From: Candidatus Koribacter versatilis Ellin345 | GTDB lineage: Bacteria; Acidobacteriota; Terriglobia; Terriglobales; Acidobacteriaceae | DNA: 64,000 nucleotides | Reading direction: 5' to 3' | Assembly (NCBI RefSeq): GCF_000014005.1 | Contig: NC_008009.1 | Location: 372,001-436,000 of the forward strand | In this document: one piece after another, positions 34,414 through 43,920 of the stretch | Position numbering within the stretch: the stretch's first letter is position 1 | Layout: each line of letters starts with the position of its first letter | Notes under the pieces: model-generated | The model's database searches: none | What the model was told of the DNA's origin: nothing | What the model saw: only the letters and a program-made list of their open reading frames with translations | Made by a program: the position numbers and the translations under genes

Positions 34414-35673
34414 ATGGATATCGCCCGCCCAGAATTCAAACAGCAAAAGCGCCGCCGCCAGATCATCATCGGCAGCGTCGCCGTAGTCATACTTGTCGCC
34501 ATTACTCTTGGAGTCTCCCGGCTCAAACCCGCTGCGCCGTCAGTAGAACGGAGCACCGTCTGGACTGACACGGTGAAGGAAGGCCCCATGCTGCGCCAGG
34601 TGCGCGGCCTCGGGACGCTCACCCCGACTCCAGAAGATGTCCGGCTGATTCCCGCCGAAACCGACGCCACCGTGCTGCGGATCGTGAAGCTCTCAGGTTC
34701 GCCGGTCAACTCTGACACGGTGCTCGTCGAAATGAGCAATCCCCAGGTTGAACAGGAGGCCGTGGACGCGAATTTGCAGCTCAAGGCCGCCGAAGCCGAG
34801 TACCAGAACCTGAAGGTGAAGCTCGACGCCGACCTGATGACGCAGAAGGCCGGTGCCGCTACCGTCGGAGCTGATTACAGCCAGGCGCAACGTCAAGCGT
34901 CGACCGACAAGGCCCTCTACGATCTCGGCGTGATTTCCGGCTTGGCCTATAAGGCTTCGCAGGGCAAAGCGGACGAGCTCACCACCCGCAACGATCTCGA
35001 AGGCCAGAAGCTCACCATCAACCAGAAAGCCATTGTTTCGCAGATGGCCGTGCAGCAGGCCAAGGTCGAGCAAATGCGCGCTCTCGCACAGCTGAAGCAG
35101 CGCCAGCTCGACAAGCTGAAGGTCCGCGCCGGCATCGATGGCTTGCTCGTTGATATGCCGTTGCAAGTTGGACAGCGCGTACTGGCGGGCGCAGTACTCG
35201 CAAAGATCGTCCAGCCAAACCGCCTCATGGCTTCGCTGAAAATTCCCGAAACCCAGGCACGTGACGTCCAAATCGGAGAGCCCGCCTCGGTGGATACCCA
35301 CAATGGCGTGGTGCAGGGCAGCGTGATGCGCGTAGATCCGGCGGTGGTGAACGGAACCGTCACGGTTGACGTAAAACTCACTGGCGACCTTCCGAAGGGC
35401 GCGCGTCCCGACTTGAGCGTGGATGGAACTATCGACCTCGAGCGTCTCGACAAAACTGTATACGTCGGGCGTCCGGCATTCGGGCAGGAGAACAGCACCA
35501 TCAGCCTCTTCCGCCTCGATCCGGATGGCAAGGGCGCAAGCCGGGTTCCGGTGAAAGTGGGCCGCACCTCGGTGAACACCATCCAGGTAATCGAAGGACT
35601 AAAGCCGGGCGACACGGTGATTCTCTCGGATATGTCGCGTTGGGATTCAAACGACAGGATTCGGTTGGACTAA
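34414..35673 (+). CDS. periplasmic adaptor (HlyD/MacA-type membrane-fusion protein)
   Basis: 419 residues. A short cytoplasmic basic stretch (FKQQKRRRQ) and one membrane anchor (IIIGSVAVVILVAITLGV, about 17-34) are followed by a split biotinyl-lipoyl domain, a long helical hairpin (about 110-230, QLKAAEAEYQNLKVKLDADL...QAKVEQMRALAQLKQRQLDKL) and a beta-barrel domain (GLLVDMPLQVGQRVLAGAVLAKI). It links inner-membrane MacB-like permeases to TolC. The ATG at 34414 (MDIARPEF) matches family starts; no ribosome site is seen. It is the first gene of the efflux operon, 32 nt before the ATPase. Confidence 0.9.
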   Translation: MDIARPEFKQQKRRRQIIIGSVAVVILVAITLGVSRLKPAAPSVERSTVWTDTVKEGPMLRQVRGLGTLTPTPEDVRLIPAETDATVLRIVKLSGSPVNSDTVLVEMSNPQVEQEAVDANLQLKAAEAEYQNLKVKLDADLMTQKAGAATVGADYSQAQRQASTDKALYDLGVISGLAYKASQGKADELTTRNDLEGQKLTINQKAIVSQMAVQQAKVEQMRALAQLKQRQLDKLKVRAGIDGLLVDMPLQVGQRVLAGAVLAKIVQPNRLMASLKIPETQARDVQIGEPASVDTHNGVVQGSVMRVDPAVVNGTVTVDVKLTGDLPKGARPDLSVDGTIDLERLDKTVYVGRPAFGQENSTISLFRLDPDGKGASRVPVKVGRTSVNTIQVIEGLKPGDTVILSDMSRWDSNDRIRLD

Positions 35674-35705
35674 GCAGGATTTGAAGTTTCTTTAGGAGAG
35701 TGGCG

Positions 35706-36428
35706 ATGAGCGAGAACGGACGTGCACTGATCCAGATCCAGGATCTAACCAAGGTTTTCTACACCGATGAGATCGAAACCCATGCATTGTCGGGCGTGCA
35801 TCTCGAGATCGAAAAGGGCGAATATGTCGCGATGTCCGGTCCGTCGGGCTGCGGAAAGTCCACGCTGCTCTCGATCATCGGCTTGCTCGACACCCCCACC
35901 GGCGGCAAGTACTACCTGAACAACAAGCCCGTCGAGAACCTCGATTTCGCCGACCGGTCGCGCATCCGCAACCAGGAAATCGGCTTCATCTTCCAGAGTT
36001 TCAACCTCATCGGCGATCTCACCGTTTATGAGAACGTTGAGCTGCCGTTGACCTATCGTCAGGGCATGGCGACGCCGAACCGCAAGCAGCGCGTGATGGA
36101 AGCGCTCGAGCGCGTCGGCATGGCGCACCGCATCCGCCACTATCCATCGCAGCTCTCCGGCGGTCAGCAGCAACGTGTGGCTGTGGCGCGCGCATTGGCC
36201 GGCAACCCGTCCATCCTGCTCGCGGACGAACCTACCGGAAACCTCGACTCGCGCAACGGCGAAGCGGTGATGGAACTGCTCCAGAACCTGCATCGTGAAG
36301 GCGCGACCATCTGCATGGTGACGCACGATCCGCGTTTCGCGGCGCATGCGCAACGGCAGATTCATCTCTTCGACGGCAAGGTTGTCGCGGAAGAAGAGCT
36401 CAAGAAATTGACCCAGGAAATTCACTAA
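35706..36428 (+). CDS. ABC transporter ATPase (MacB/LolD-type), first
   Basis: 240 residues. Walker [11 protein letters not shown]-loop [22 protein letters not shown], signature [15 protein letters not shown], Walker B ILLADEP with catalytic Glu, D-loop GNLDS and switch VTHD are all canonical. It powers MacB-like mechanotransmission rather than classical transport. AGGAG at the right distance supports the ATG at 35706 over a GTG at 35700. The next gene is a permease, 34 nt on. Confidence 0.95.
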   Translation: MSENGRALIQIQDLTKVFYTDEIETHALSGVHLEIEKGEYVAMSGPSGCGKSTLLSIIGLLDTPTGGKYYLNNKPVENLDFADRSRIRNQEIGFIFQSFNLIGDLTVYENVELPLTYRQGMATPNRKQRVMEALERVGMAHRIRHYPSQLSGGQQQRVAVARALAGNPSILLADEPTGNLDSRNGEAVMELLQNLHREGATICMVTHDPRFAAHAQRQIHLFDGKVVAEEELKKLTQEIH

Positions 36429-36462
36429 CCCAACCGGAAATTCGAGCCGAGGAGGGTCGCCC

Positions 36463-38913
36463 ATGCGGGGATTCGCACAGGACCTGAGGTATTCGTTTCG
36501 CCAATTGAAGAAAAGTCCGGTGTTCGCGATCACCGCAGTGCTCACACTGGCGCTCGGAATCGGAGCCAACGTCGCCGTATTCTCGGTGATGAATGCGACC
36601 CTCTTGAATCCCAGCGGCGTGCCACACGCTGACGGCGTGGTCGCACTGCGCGCGGGCTATAACCAGGGCGACCTCGGCAACATTAATCTCTCGCCGCCGG
36701 ACTTCGAAGACGCTTCCGAAGGTAAGGAAGTCTTTACCTCCGCGGCCGTGATGAACGGCATGGACTACAACTACAGTCCGGATGGCGGCGGCACGCCCGA
36801 ACTGTTGCGTGGCGCGAAGGTCACCTGGCAGTGGTTCGACGTCTTCTGGGCGCAGCCGATGATGGGACGTGTCTTCCGTCCGGAAGAAGACCAGCCCGGT
36901 GCGGAACACGAGGTTGTCCTCGCTTACAGCGCGTGGCAAAAGCGTTTTGGTGGTGACCCGCACATTCTTGGCCGAAAGCTCCAGCTCAACCAGGAATCGT
37001 ATGAAGTTGTCGGCGTGATGGGCCCGGAATTCGCGTGGCCGAACCGCGCCGAAATGTGGACACCGCTGGCGCTCACTCCGAGCCGCTATACCGATCCCAA
37101 CTACCGCTTCAACGAATATCTGTTTGGCGTGGCGCGCTTACGGCAGGGCAAAACTCTCGCTGATGCCAACACGTACCTCACGCATCGCACGCAGCAGGTT
37201 TACCAAACCGGCGGTCGTCTTTCTGACTATGCGAAGTCTGCGCAGTGGCACCAGTTCGCAATGCCGCTGATCGAATTCGTATCCGGCAAAATGCAGAAGC
37301 CCCTGGCGTTCCTGCTCGGCGCCGTCGCGCTGGTGCTTTTGATTGCCTGCGCCAACATCGCTGGTCTGCAGTTGGCCCGCGCTTCGGGACGTCAACGTGA
37401 AGTCTCGATCCAGATCGCACTCGGCGGCTCACGCGGACGACTGATCCGCCAAGCCTTATCGGAGAGCGTGCTGCTGGCATTGTCAGGCGCGCTTCTCGGC
37501 GTGGTCGTCGCGAAGCTTTCGATCCCCTTGTTGCTCGCGCTTGCGCCGCCCAGCATTGGTCGCACTGTCAGCGCTCCCATGGACGCCCGCATGCTCCTCT
37601 TCGTTGCCGGCATCGGCGTGCTCTGCGCACTGCTTTGCGGAACTGCGCCCTCGTGGCACATGACGCACATTCGCTGGTTCCAGGCATTGCAGGAAGGTGG
37701 CCGCTCTGATTCCGCCAGCCCCGCGCGCCAGCGCACACGCTCTGCACTGGTCGTTGTCGAAATCGCCATCGCGATGTTGCTTTTGTTCGGCGCGGGATTG
37801 TTGGTACGCAGCATGAACACGATCCAGCAAGTTGAGACCGGCATGCAGCCACACGGTGTAATGACCGCTGCTTTGACGTTGCCCAAAGCCACGTACAAGA
37901 CCGACGAACAGCAGGCCAACTTCTACAACTCGCTTGAAGAGCAGTTGAAGCAGATCCCCGGCGTGCAGCACGCCGCGATTGTGGACTCGATCCCGTTCAG
38001 CAACGGGGGTGGTTCCGCTTCGTTCTTCATCGAAGGCAAGCCGGTAGCGAACGGCGCGCTCGGGCCACACGCAAACATTCGTTCGGTATCGCCCGAATAT
38101 TTCGAGACTCTCGGTATTCCGCTAATGCGTGGCCGCTTCTTCACTTCCGCCGATCGCGCGAAAACACAGCTTGTCGTGATCATTGATGACGTTCTCGCGC
38201 GCCAGTACTTCGGCGATAGCGACCCGATCGGTCAGCACATCAACTTCGGCGATCCGCCGGACAAAGATCCCTGGCGCGAGATCGTGGGCATCGTGCATCA
38301 CGCACGCGCCACGTCGCTGGAGAACGACACCAACGAAGGCTTCTACTACTTCCCAATGGCGCAAGCGCCGAACGACTCAAGCTTTATCGCCGTGAAAACG
38401 AACGGCGCGGCCGCGGGTCTCGTTGGGCCGATTCGCAATGCTGTGCGCAACGTCGATCCGAGCCAAGCCCTATATGACGTGAAGGCGATGGACGAGCGCG
38501 TCGATGACTCACTCATTGGCCGCCGTTTCCTCGTTGTCCTGCTCTCGGTATTCGCGGGCCTCGCGCTGCTACTCTCCGCCGTCGGATTGTATGGCGTAAT
38601 TGCATACTCCGTCCGTCTGCGTACCCGCGAACTCGGTGTGCGCATGGCCCTCGGCGCGCAACGCAGCGATGTCCTGAAACTCGTGCTCGGTCACGGCATG
38701 CAGCTGGCAGTCGCCGGCCTCGTCATCGGGTTAGGGACGGGACTTGCGCTCAGCAAAGTGTTCGAGAGTCTCTTATTCAAAGTTTCCGTCTTCAACCCCG
38801 TGGCGCTGCTTTCCACCTGCGCCCTGCTGATGGGAACCGTGTTGTTTGCAAGCTATCTACCGGCGCGCCGCGCGGCCAAGCTTGATCCCATCCGTACGTT
38901 GCGCGACGAGTAG
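36463..38913 (+). CDS. ADOP-type duplicated MacB/FtsX permease, copy A
   Basis: 816 residues. Layout: TM1 ([27 protein letters not shown]), MacB periplasmic core, FtsX block of three helices ([47 protein letters not shown]), then a second TM ([25 protein letters not shown]), second periplasmic domain and second FtsX block, ending [17 protein letters not shown]. So one chain equals a fused MacB dimer without ATPase domains. GAGGAGG precedes the ATG. First of four adjacent paralogues. Confidence 0.93.
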   Translation: MRGFAQDLRYSFRQLKKSPVFAITAVLTLALGIGANVAVFSVMNATLLNPSGVPHADGVVALRAGYNQGDLGNINLSPPDFEDASEGKEVFTSAAVMNGMDYNYSPDGGGTPELLRGAKVTWQWFDVFWAQPMMGRVFRPEEDQPGAEHEVVLAYSAWQKRFGGDPHILGRKLQLNQESYEVVGVMGPEFAWPNRAEMWTPLALTPSRYTDPNYRFNEYLFGVARLRQGKTLADANTYLTHRTQQVYQTGGRLSDYAKSAQWHQFAMPLIEFVSGKMQKPLAFLLGAVALVLLIACANIAGLQLARASGRQREVSIQIALGGSRGRLIRQALSESVLLALSGALLGVVVAKLSIPLLLALAPPSIGRTVSAPMDARMLLFVAGIGVLCALLCGTAPSWHMTHIRWFQALQEGGRSDSASPARQRTRSALVVVEIAIAMLLLFGAGLLVRSMNTIQQVETGMQPHGVMTAALTLPKATYKTDEQQANFYNSLEEQLKQIPGVQHAAIVDSIPFSNGGGSASFFIEGKPVANGALGPHANIRSVSPEYFETLGIPLMRGRFFTSADRAKTQLVVIIDDVLARQYFGDSDPIGQHINFGDPPDKDPWREIVGIVHHARATSLENDTNEGFYYFPMAQAPNDSSFIAVKTNGAAAGLVGPIRNAVRNVDPSQALYDVKAMDERVDDSLIGRRFLVVLLSVFAGLALLLSAVGLYGVIAYSVRLRTRELGVRMALGAQRSDVLKLVLGHGMQLAVAGLVIGLGTGLALSKVFESLLFKVSVFNPVALLSTCALLMGTVLFASYLPARRAAKLDPIRTLRDE

Positions 38914-38923
38914 AGGAGCCATG

Positions 38924-41491
38924 ATGTTCGAGAACCTTATTCAGGATGTGCGTTACGCGTTCCGCCAGTTGCGGAAGTCGCCCGGCTTCGCCGCAACCGC
39001 GATCATCACGCTGACTCTCACCATCGGCGCCAATACCGCGATCTATAGCCTCTTCGACCAGGTCCTGCTGCGCAATCTGCCGGTGAAAGATCCGAAGGGT
39101 CTTGTCGTCTTCGAGTACAAAGGCTCGCACACTGGTTCCACCAACAATCACGGCGGCCCGTCGGGCGCTTACTTCTCGTATCCGATGTACAAGGACATTC
39201 GCGATCGCAACACTGTGTTCGACGGCGTGATCGCGTCCGATATTTCGCAAGTCGGCCTGCAGTGGCACAACCAGCCAGAGCTCGTGAACGCCGAACTCGT
39301 CAGTGGCAACTACTTCGATGTTCTCGGTGTTCGTCCGGCCGCCGGCCGCCTGTTTGTGCAGGCCGACGACGTGGTGCCGAATGGAAATCCGCTCGTTGTC
39401 CTCAGCTACTCGTATTGGCAGCGGCGCTTCGGGCTCGATCCCAAAGTAGTCGGCGATAACGTCCTCATCAACGGCCACCCATTCACCGTGATCGGCGTTT
39501 CAGCGCCGGGTTTCCAGAGCATGCAGACCGGCTACCTTCCAGCGATCTATACGCCGATGATGATGAAGGAACAGGTGACGCCCGGGTGGAACGACCTCGA
39601 CAATCGGCGCTCCATTTGGCTCAATATAATTGGCCGTCTGAAGCCCGGGATGACCATGGCGCAGGCAGAGGCAGGCCTGGATTCGCTCTGGCATTCGGCG
39701 CGCGAAGAAGAACTGAAAGAGGTTCGCAACAAGAGCGACAAGTTCCGCGAAAATTTTGGGCCGAAGAGCCACCTCTATCTTCACAACGGAGCGCGCGGCT
39801 TCTCGCTCCTCGACCAATATCGCATGCCGATGCTGATTGTGATGGGCATGGTGTTGCTCGTCGCAGTGATGGCGGCCGTGAACGTTGCGACGCTGTTGTT
39901 GGTTCGCGCGGCGACTCGCGTGAAAGAGATGTCGGTGCGCTACGCAATGGGCGCGCGCCGTACTCGCGTGATTCAACAGCTGCTGAGTGAAGGTTTGATC
40001 CTTGGACTCATCGGCGGTGCGCTCGGCATCGTCCTTGCTCCACAGGCCTCAGCGCTGCTTATTCGCAAAGCCTTTGCAGATTCCAACGGCAACGTGCCGT
40101 TCTCGTCCTCACCCGATATGCGTGTGCTGGCCTTCAATTTTGGGCTGGCGCTACTGGTGAGCCTGGTATTCAGCATTGCTCCGGCGGTCCAGTTCTGGCG
40201 GCCGAACCTCATACCCGCTCTTAAACAGCAAACCGTCACCACCGCGGGTGGCGCGTTGCGCTTCCGCAGACTGTCGGTCGCAGTGCAGGTCGGCGTGAGT
40301 CTAGTTCTTCTCGTGGGCGCCGGATTATTCGTACGCACCTTGGGCAATCTGAAGTCGGCGGATGTTGGCTTCGTCACCCAACACTTGATCACGTTCCAGA
40401 TCGATCCCCAGCTCGCCGGTTATGAAGACAATCAAACGGCCGTTCTTCACAAGCGCATCACCGACTCCCTGAAAGCCCTGCCCGGCGTACAGGCTGTGGC
40501 TTCCACCGCGGACCCGGAACTGGCGAACACGAATAGCTCGAGCAATTTCAGCATCGCCGGCATAACTGAGAAGGAAGGCGATGACATGAACGCCGAGTGG
40601 CCGAATGTCAGCGCCGGGTATTTCTCGGCGATGCAGATTCCGCTGATCACGGGCCGTGACTTTACCGAATCCGACGCCGCCGGTTCAGGCAATGTCGCTG
40701 TTATTAACGAAACGTTGGCAAAGAAGCATTTCGGATCGCCGGACAAGGCCATTGGCAAAGTGTTGGCCCGCGGCTCGGGAGACGACGCCAAGTACGACAT
40801 CCAGATCGTCGGCGTAGTGCGCGATTCGAAGCACACCAACGTTCGCGACGAAGTGAAACAAGCTCTCTTCACACCGTTATCGCAGATGCAGCACTGGGTG
40901 CGCGATCCGAAGAAGCCGGGCGCAAAGGAAGTGCTTGTGCCCGATCAGCCGGGGTTCCTCGCTTACTACGTGCGCACCTGGCAGCCGACCGCATCGGCGA
41001 TGAGCCAGATCCGCGGCGCAGTGCAGGGCGTGGATTCGAAGCTGGTGCTCGACACCTTCCGCACCATGGATGCACAGATTGACGACGACGTGAATACCGA
41101 GCGCATCATCGCCCTGCTCGCTTCGGGTTTCGGCATCCTCGCAGCGATCCTTGCGGCGGTCGGATTGTACGGCGTCCTCGCTTATTCCACGGCGCAGCGC
41201 ACCCGCGAGATCGGGGTACGCATGGCGCTTGGCGCCACCCGCATGTCCGTGGTCCGCATGGTGCTCACGGAAGTGCTCTGGCTCGCCGGCGCTGGAATTA
41301 TCGTGGCGCTGCCGGTATCCATCGTGCTCAGTCGGTTCATGCGGGCGCAGTTATACGGAGTGTCCCATTACGACCCGCTGACGGTTTTTGCGGTAGTGCT
41401 ACTGGTGACGCTGGTGGCGGTGGCAGCGGCGACGTTGCCGGCACGGCGTGCCGCTGGCATCGACCCGATGAAGGCATTGCGCTACGAGTAG
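38924..41491 (+). CDS. ADOP-type duplicated MacB/FtsX permease, copy B
   Basis: 855 residues, same architecture as copy A: TM1 (PGFAATAIITLTLTIGANTAIYSLFDQ), periplasmic core, FtsX block (VLLVAVMAAVNVATLLLVRAATRVKEMSVRYAMGARRTRVIQQ), second half (RLSVAVQVGVSLVLLVGAGLFVRT) and C-terminal PARRAAGIDPMKALRYE. It is the longest copy, with extra residues in both periplasmic domains (for example KEVLVPDQPGFLAYYVRTWQ). Start chosen at the second of two tandem ATGs because AGGAG (38914-38918) is better spaced. It starts 10 nt after copy A. Confidence 0.92.
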   Translation: MFENLIQDVRYAFRQLRKSPGFAATAIITLTLTIGANTAIYSLFDQVLLRNLPVKDPKGLVVFEYKGSHTGSTNNHGGPSGAYFSYPMYKDIRDRNTVFDGVIASDISQVGLQWHNQPELVNAELVSGNYFDVLGVRPAAGRLFVQADDVVPNGNPLVVLSYSYWQRRFGLDPKVVGDNVLINGHPFTVIGVSAPGFQSMQTGYLPAIYTPMMMKEQVTPGWNDLDNRRSIWLNIIGRLKPGMTMAQAEAGLDSLWHSAREEELKEVRNKSDKFRENFGPKSHLYLHNGARGFSLLDQYRMPMLIVMGMVLLVAVMAAVNVATLLLVRAATRVKEMSVRYAMGARRTRVIQQLLSEGLILGLIGGALGIVLAPQASALLIRKAFADSNGNVPFSSSPDMRVLAFNFGLALLVSLVFSIAPAVQFWRPNLIPALKQQTVTTAGGALRFRRLSVAVQVGVSLVLLVGAGLFVRTLGNLKSADVGFVTQHLITFQIDPQLAGYEDNQTAVLHKRITDSLKALPGVQAVASTADPELANTNSSSNFSIAGITEKEGDDMNAEWPNVSAGYFSAMQIPLITGRDFTESDAAGSGNVAVINETLAKKHFGSPDKAIGKVLARGSGDDAKYDIQIVGVVRDSKHTNVRDEVKQALFTPLSQMQHWVRDPKKPGAKEVLVPDQPGFLAYYVRTWQPTASAMSQIRGAVQGVDSKLVLDTFRTMDAQIDDDVNTERIIALLASGFGILAAILAAVGLYGVLAYSTAQRTREIGVRMALGATRMSVVRMVLTEVLWLAGAGIIVALPVSIVLSRFMRAQLYGVSHYDPLTVFAVVLLVTLVAVAAATLPARRAAGIDPMKALRYE

Positions 41492-41495
41492 GTGA

Positions 41496-43913
41496 ATGAT
41501 GACCGGCTTACTTCAAGATCTGCGATATGCATGGCGCCAACTGCGCAAGAGCCCCGGCTTTACCGCCGTCGCTGTGCTCACGCTGGCGCTCGGCATCGGC
41601 GCGAATGCCGTGGTACTGGCGGCCGTGCAGTCGGTGCTGATCGCACCGCTGCCGTATCGCGACGCCGACCGCATCATCGCGCTGAATACGCAGTTCACCA
41701 ACGAAGGCCGCAGCATCAACCGCGTTACCGGCGCCGATTTAATGGACATTGAGGCGCAGTCGAAATCGTTCGAACAGGTTGCGTACTACTTCGGCGGCGA
41801 GATGGGCGTACAGTTGCCCGACCACGCAGCCTTCACTGGCGTGCAAGGCGCGACTGCGAACTTCGCGAACGTCTTCGGTGTAACGCCAGTTGCTGGGAGA
41901 CTATTCAATGATAGCGAGGCCACGCACTCTGCGCTGATCAACGCCAACTTTGCGCGCGACAACTTCGGCAGCGTGGAAGCCGCCGTCGGCAAGTCGCTCA
42001 GCGTCGAAGGCACGACCTACGACATCGTCGGCGTGTTGCCCGGTGAGTTCAGCTTCCCCAAGGGCACCCAGGTCTGGATGGGCGTATCGGACACTCCCGA
42101 AGCTGAGTGGTCACATCGCACTTCTTATAACTTCCGTTCCGTCGCGAAGGTTAAGGCTGGCGTTTCGATGACGGCCGCGCAGTCGGAACTGAACACCATT
42201 GGCGATCGCCTCCGCATCGCGTATCCGGCTGACAACAAGAACAAAGCGTTCCTCGCGGTTTCGCTACAAGAACAGTTGGTCGGCAAAGTACGCCCCATGT
42301 TTCTGCTGCTCGTCGGTGCCGTTGCATTGATCCTGCTCATCGCCTGTGTGAACGTCGCGCATTTGCAGTTGGCGCGGGCCACCACCCGAACCAAAGAAGT
42401 CGCATTGCGTAGCGCGCTCGGCGCCTCGCGCACGCGGGTGGTGCGCCAAGTGTTTCTCGAAAGCCTGGTGCTCGCGTTCCTCGGAGCAGGTGTCGGCCTA
42501 CTGATTGCCGTTCCGCTCCTTCGCAGCTTCCTGCGCCTCGCGCCGACGGACATCCCGCGCCTCAACGAAGTCCACATCAGCGCGCCGGCAATCGCATTGA
42601 TCGCTGTGGTCAGCGTGATTGCGACGCTGCTCTCCGGCGTTGCACCCGCATGGCAGTCGCTGCGGCTGAACGTCAACGAATCGTTGAAACAGGACACCTC
42701 GCGCGGCATGGTAGGCCGCGGCGTCTCGAAGCTTCGTAACGTACTGGTCGTCGCGGAGATCGCGTTGACCTTCGTTCTTGCCGCTGGCGCAGGCTTGCTG
42801 GTGCGCACCATGATCAAGCTCAACGCGACCGATCCCGGCTATCGCAGCGACCATCTGCTCGTAATGTATGTGCACGCTCCGGCGAAAGGTTTGCTGGAGA
42901 ATTTGCAGCGCACGCAGCAGATGGAAACGCTCTTCGATCAGCTGCGCGCCGTTCCCGGCGTAACGGCGGTCGCCGGTGTGATGGGCCTGCCCGCCGGCCA
43001 ATACGGTTCCAACGGTGGCTACCAGATCAGCGGCCAGACGCTGCCTGCCTCACTTGACGACCTGCCGCAGGCAAACTGGGCGTTGAGCAGTCCACAGTAT
43101 TTCTCGACCATGGGCATTCCTTTGCTGCGCGGACGCGACTTCCAGAAGAGTGATACGCACGATTCGGAACCCGTCGCGATCATCAGCGATGCGATGGCGA
43201 AACAGAGTTTTGGCAACAGCGATCCCATCGGCAGGCAGCTCCGTTGCGGGCTCGATGAAGAGAGCGGGAAGTGGATGACCATCGTCGGCGTTGTCGGCGA
43301 TGTTCGCCAGGATTCACCCGCTTCCACTCCGCGTGCCACCTTATATCTGCCGCTGAAGCAGCACCCCTTCCGCGCGAACGAGTTGCAAGTCGTGATGCAC
43401 ACCGAACTGCCGCCGCTCACGCTGATGGAGACGGCGCGCAAGATGGTGCAGGGCATGGATCCGCGCATCGCTACGAAGTTCACCACCATGGATTCCATGC
43501 TGGCAGAATCCACCGCCACGCCGCGCTTCCGTAGCTGGCTCGTCGGCGGGTTCGCAAGCCTAGGCTTAATTCTGGCGATGCTCGGCATCTACGGCGTGAT
43601 GGCGTATACCGTGGCGCAGCGCACCTTCGAAGTCGGCGTGCGCATGACTTTCGGCGCGCAACCCGGCGACATCCTCGGCATGGTGCTCGGCCGTGCGATG
43701 CGCCTCACAGTCATTGGTGTAGTAGTCGGTCTGGTGCTTGCCGCCGCTTCATCGCGGCTCATTGCGAGCATGTTGTTCGGGGTCCCCGCAGAAGATCCGG
43801 TTTCATTTGGCGTGGCGTGCGGTTTATTGGCGCTGGTGGCGTTGGCCGCGGCGTACTTCCCAGCGCGCCGGGCAGCATCGGTGAATCCTCTTACGGCAAT
43901 TCGGTACGAGTGA
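41496..43913 (+). CDS. ADOP-type duplicated MacB/FtsX permease, copy C
   Basis: 805 residues. TM1 ([30 protein letters not shown]), periplasmic core, FtsX block (LLVGAVALILLIACVNVAHLQLARATTRTKEVALRSALGASRTRVVRQ), second half (KLRNVLVVAEIALTFVLAAGAGLLVRTM) and end PARRAASVNPLTAIRYE. Tandem ATGs at 41496 and 41499 are both possible. It starts 4 nt after the copy B stop, so translation is probably coupled. Confidence 0.92.
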   Translation: MMTGLLQDLRYAWRQLRKSPGFTAVAVLTLALGIGANAVVLAAVQSVLIAPLPYRDADRIIALNTQFTNEGRSINRVTGADLMDIEAQSKSFEQVAYYFGGEMGVQLPDHAAFTGVQGATANFANVFGVTPVAGRLFNDSEATHSALINANFARDNFGSVEAAVGKSLSVEGTTYDIVGVLPGEFSFPKGTQVWMGVSDTPEAEWSHRTSYNFRSVAKVKAGVSMTAAQSELNTIGDRLRIAYPADNKNKAFLAVSLQEQLVGKVRPMFLLLVGAVALILLIACVNVAHLQLARATTRTKEVALRSALGASRTRVVRQVFLESLVLAFLGAGVGLLIAVPLLRSFLRLAPTDIPRLNEVHISAPAIALIAVVSVIATLLSGVAPAWQSLRLNVNESLKQDTSRGMVGRGVSKLRNVLVVAEIALTFVLAAGAGLLVRTMIKLNATDPGYRSDHLLVMYVHAPAKGLLENLQRTQQMETLFDQLRAVPGVTAVAGVMGLPAGQYGSNGGYQISGQTLPASLDDLPQANWALSSPQYFSTMGIPLLRGRDFQKSDTHDSEPVAIISDAMAKQSFGNSDPIGRQLRCGLDEESGKWMTIVGVVGDVRQDSPASTPRATLYLPLKQHPFRANELQVVMHTELPPLTLMETARKMVQGMDPRIATKFTTMDSMLAESTATPRFRSWLVGGFASLGLILAMLGIYGVMAYTVAQRTFEVGVRMTFGAQPGDILGMVLGRAMRLTVIGVVVGLVLAAASSRLIASMLFGVPAEDPVSFGVACGLLALVALAAAYFPARRAASVNPLTAIRYE

Positions 43914-43920
43914 GGACACT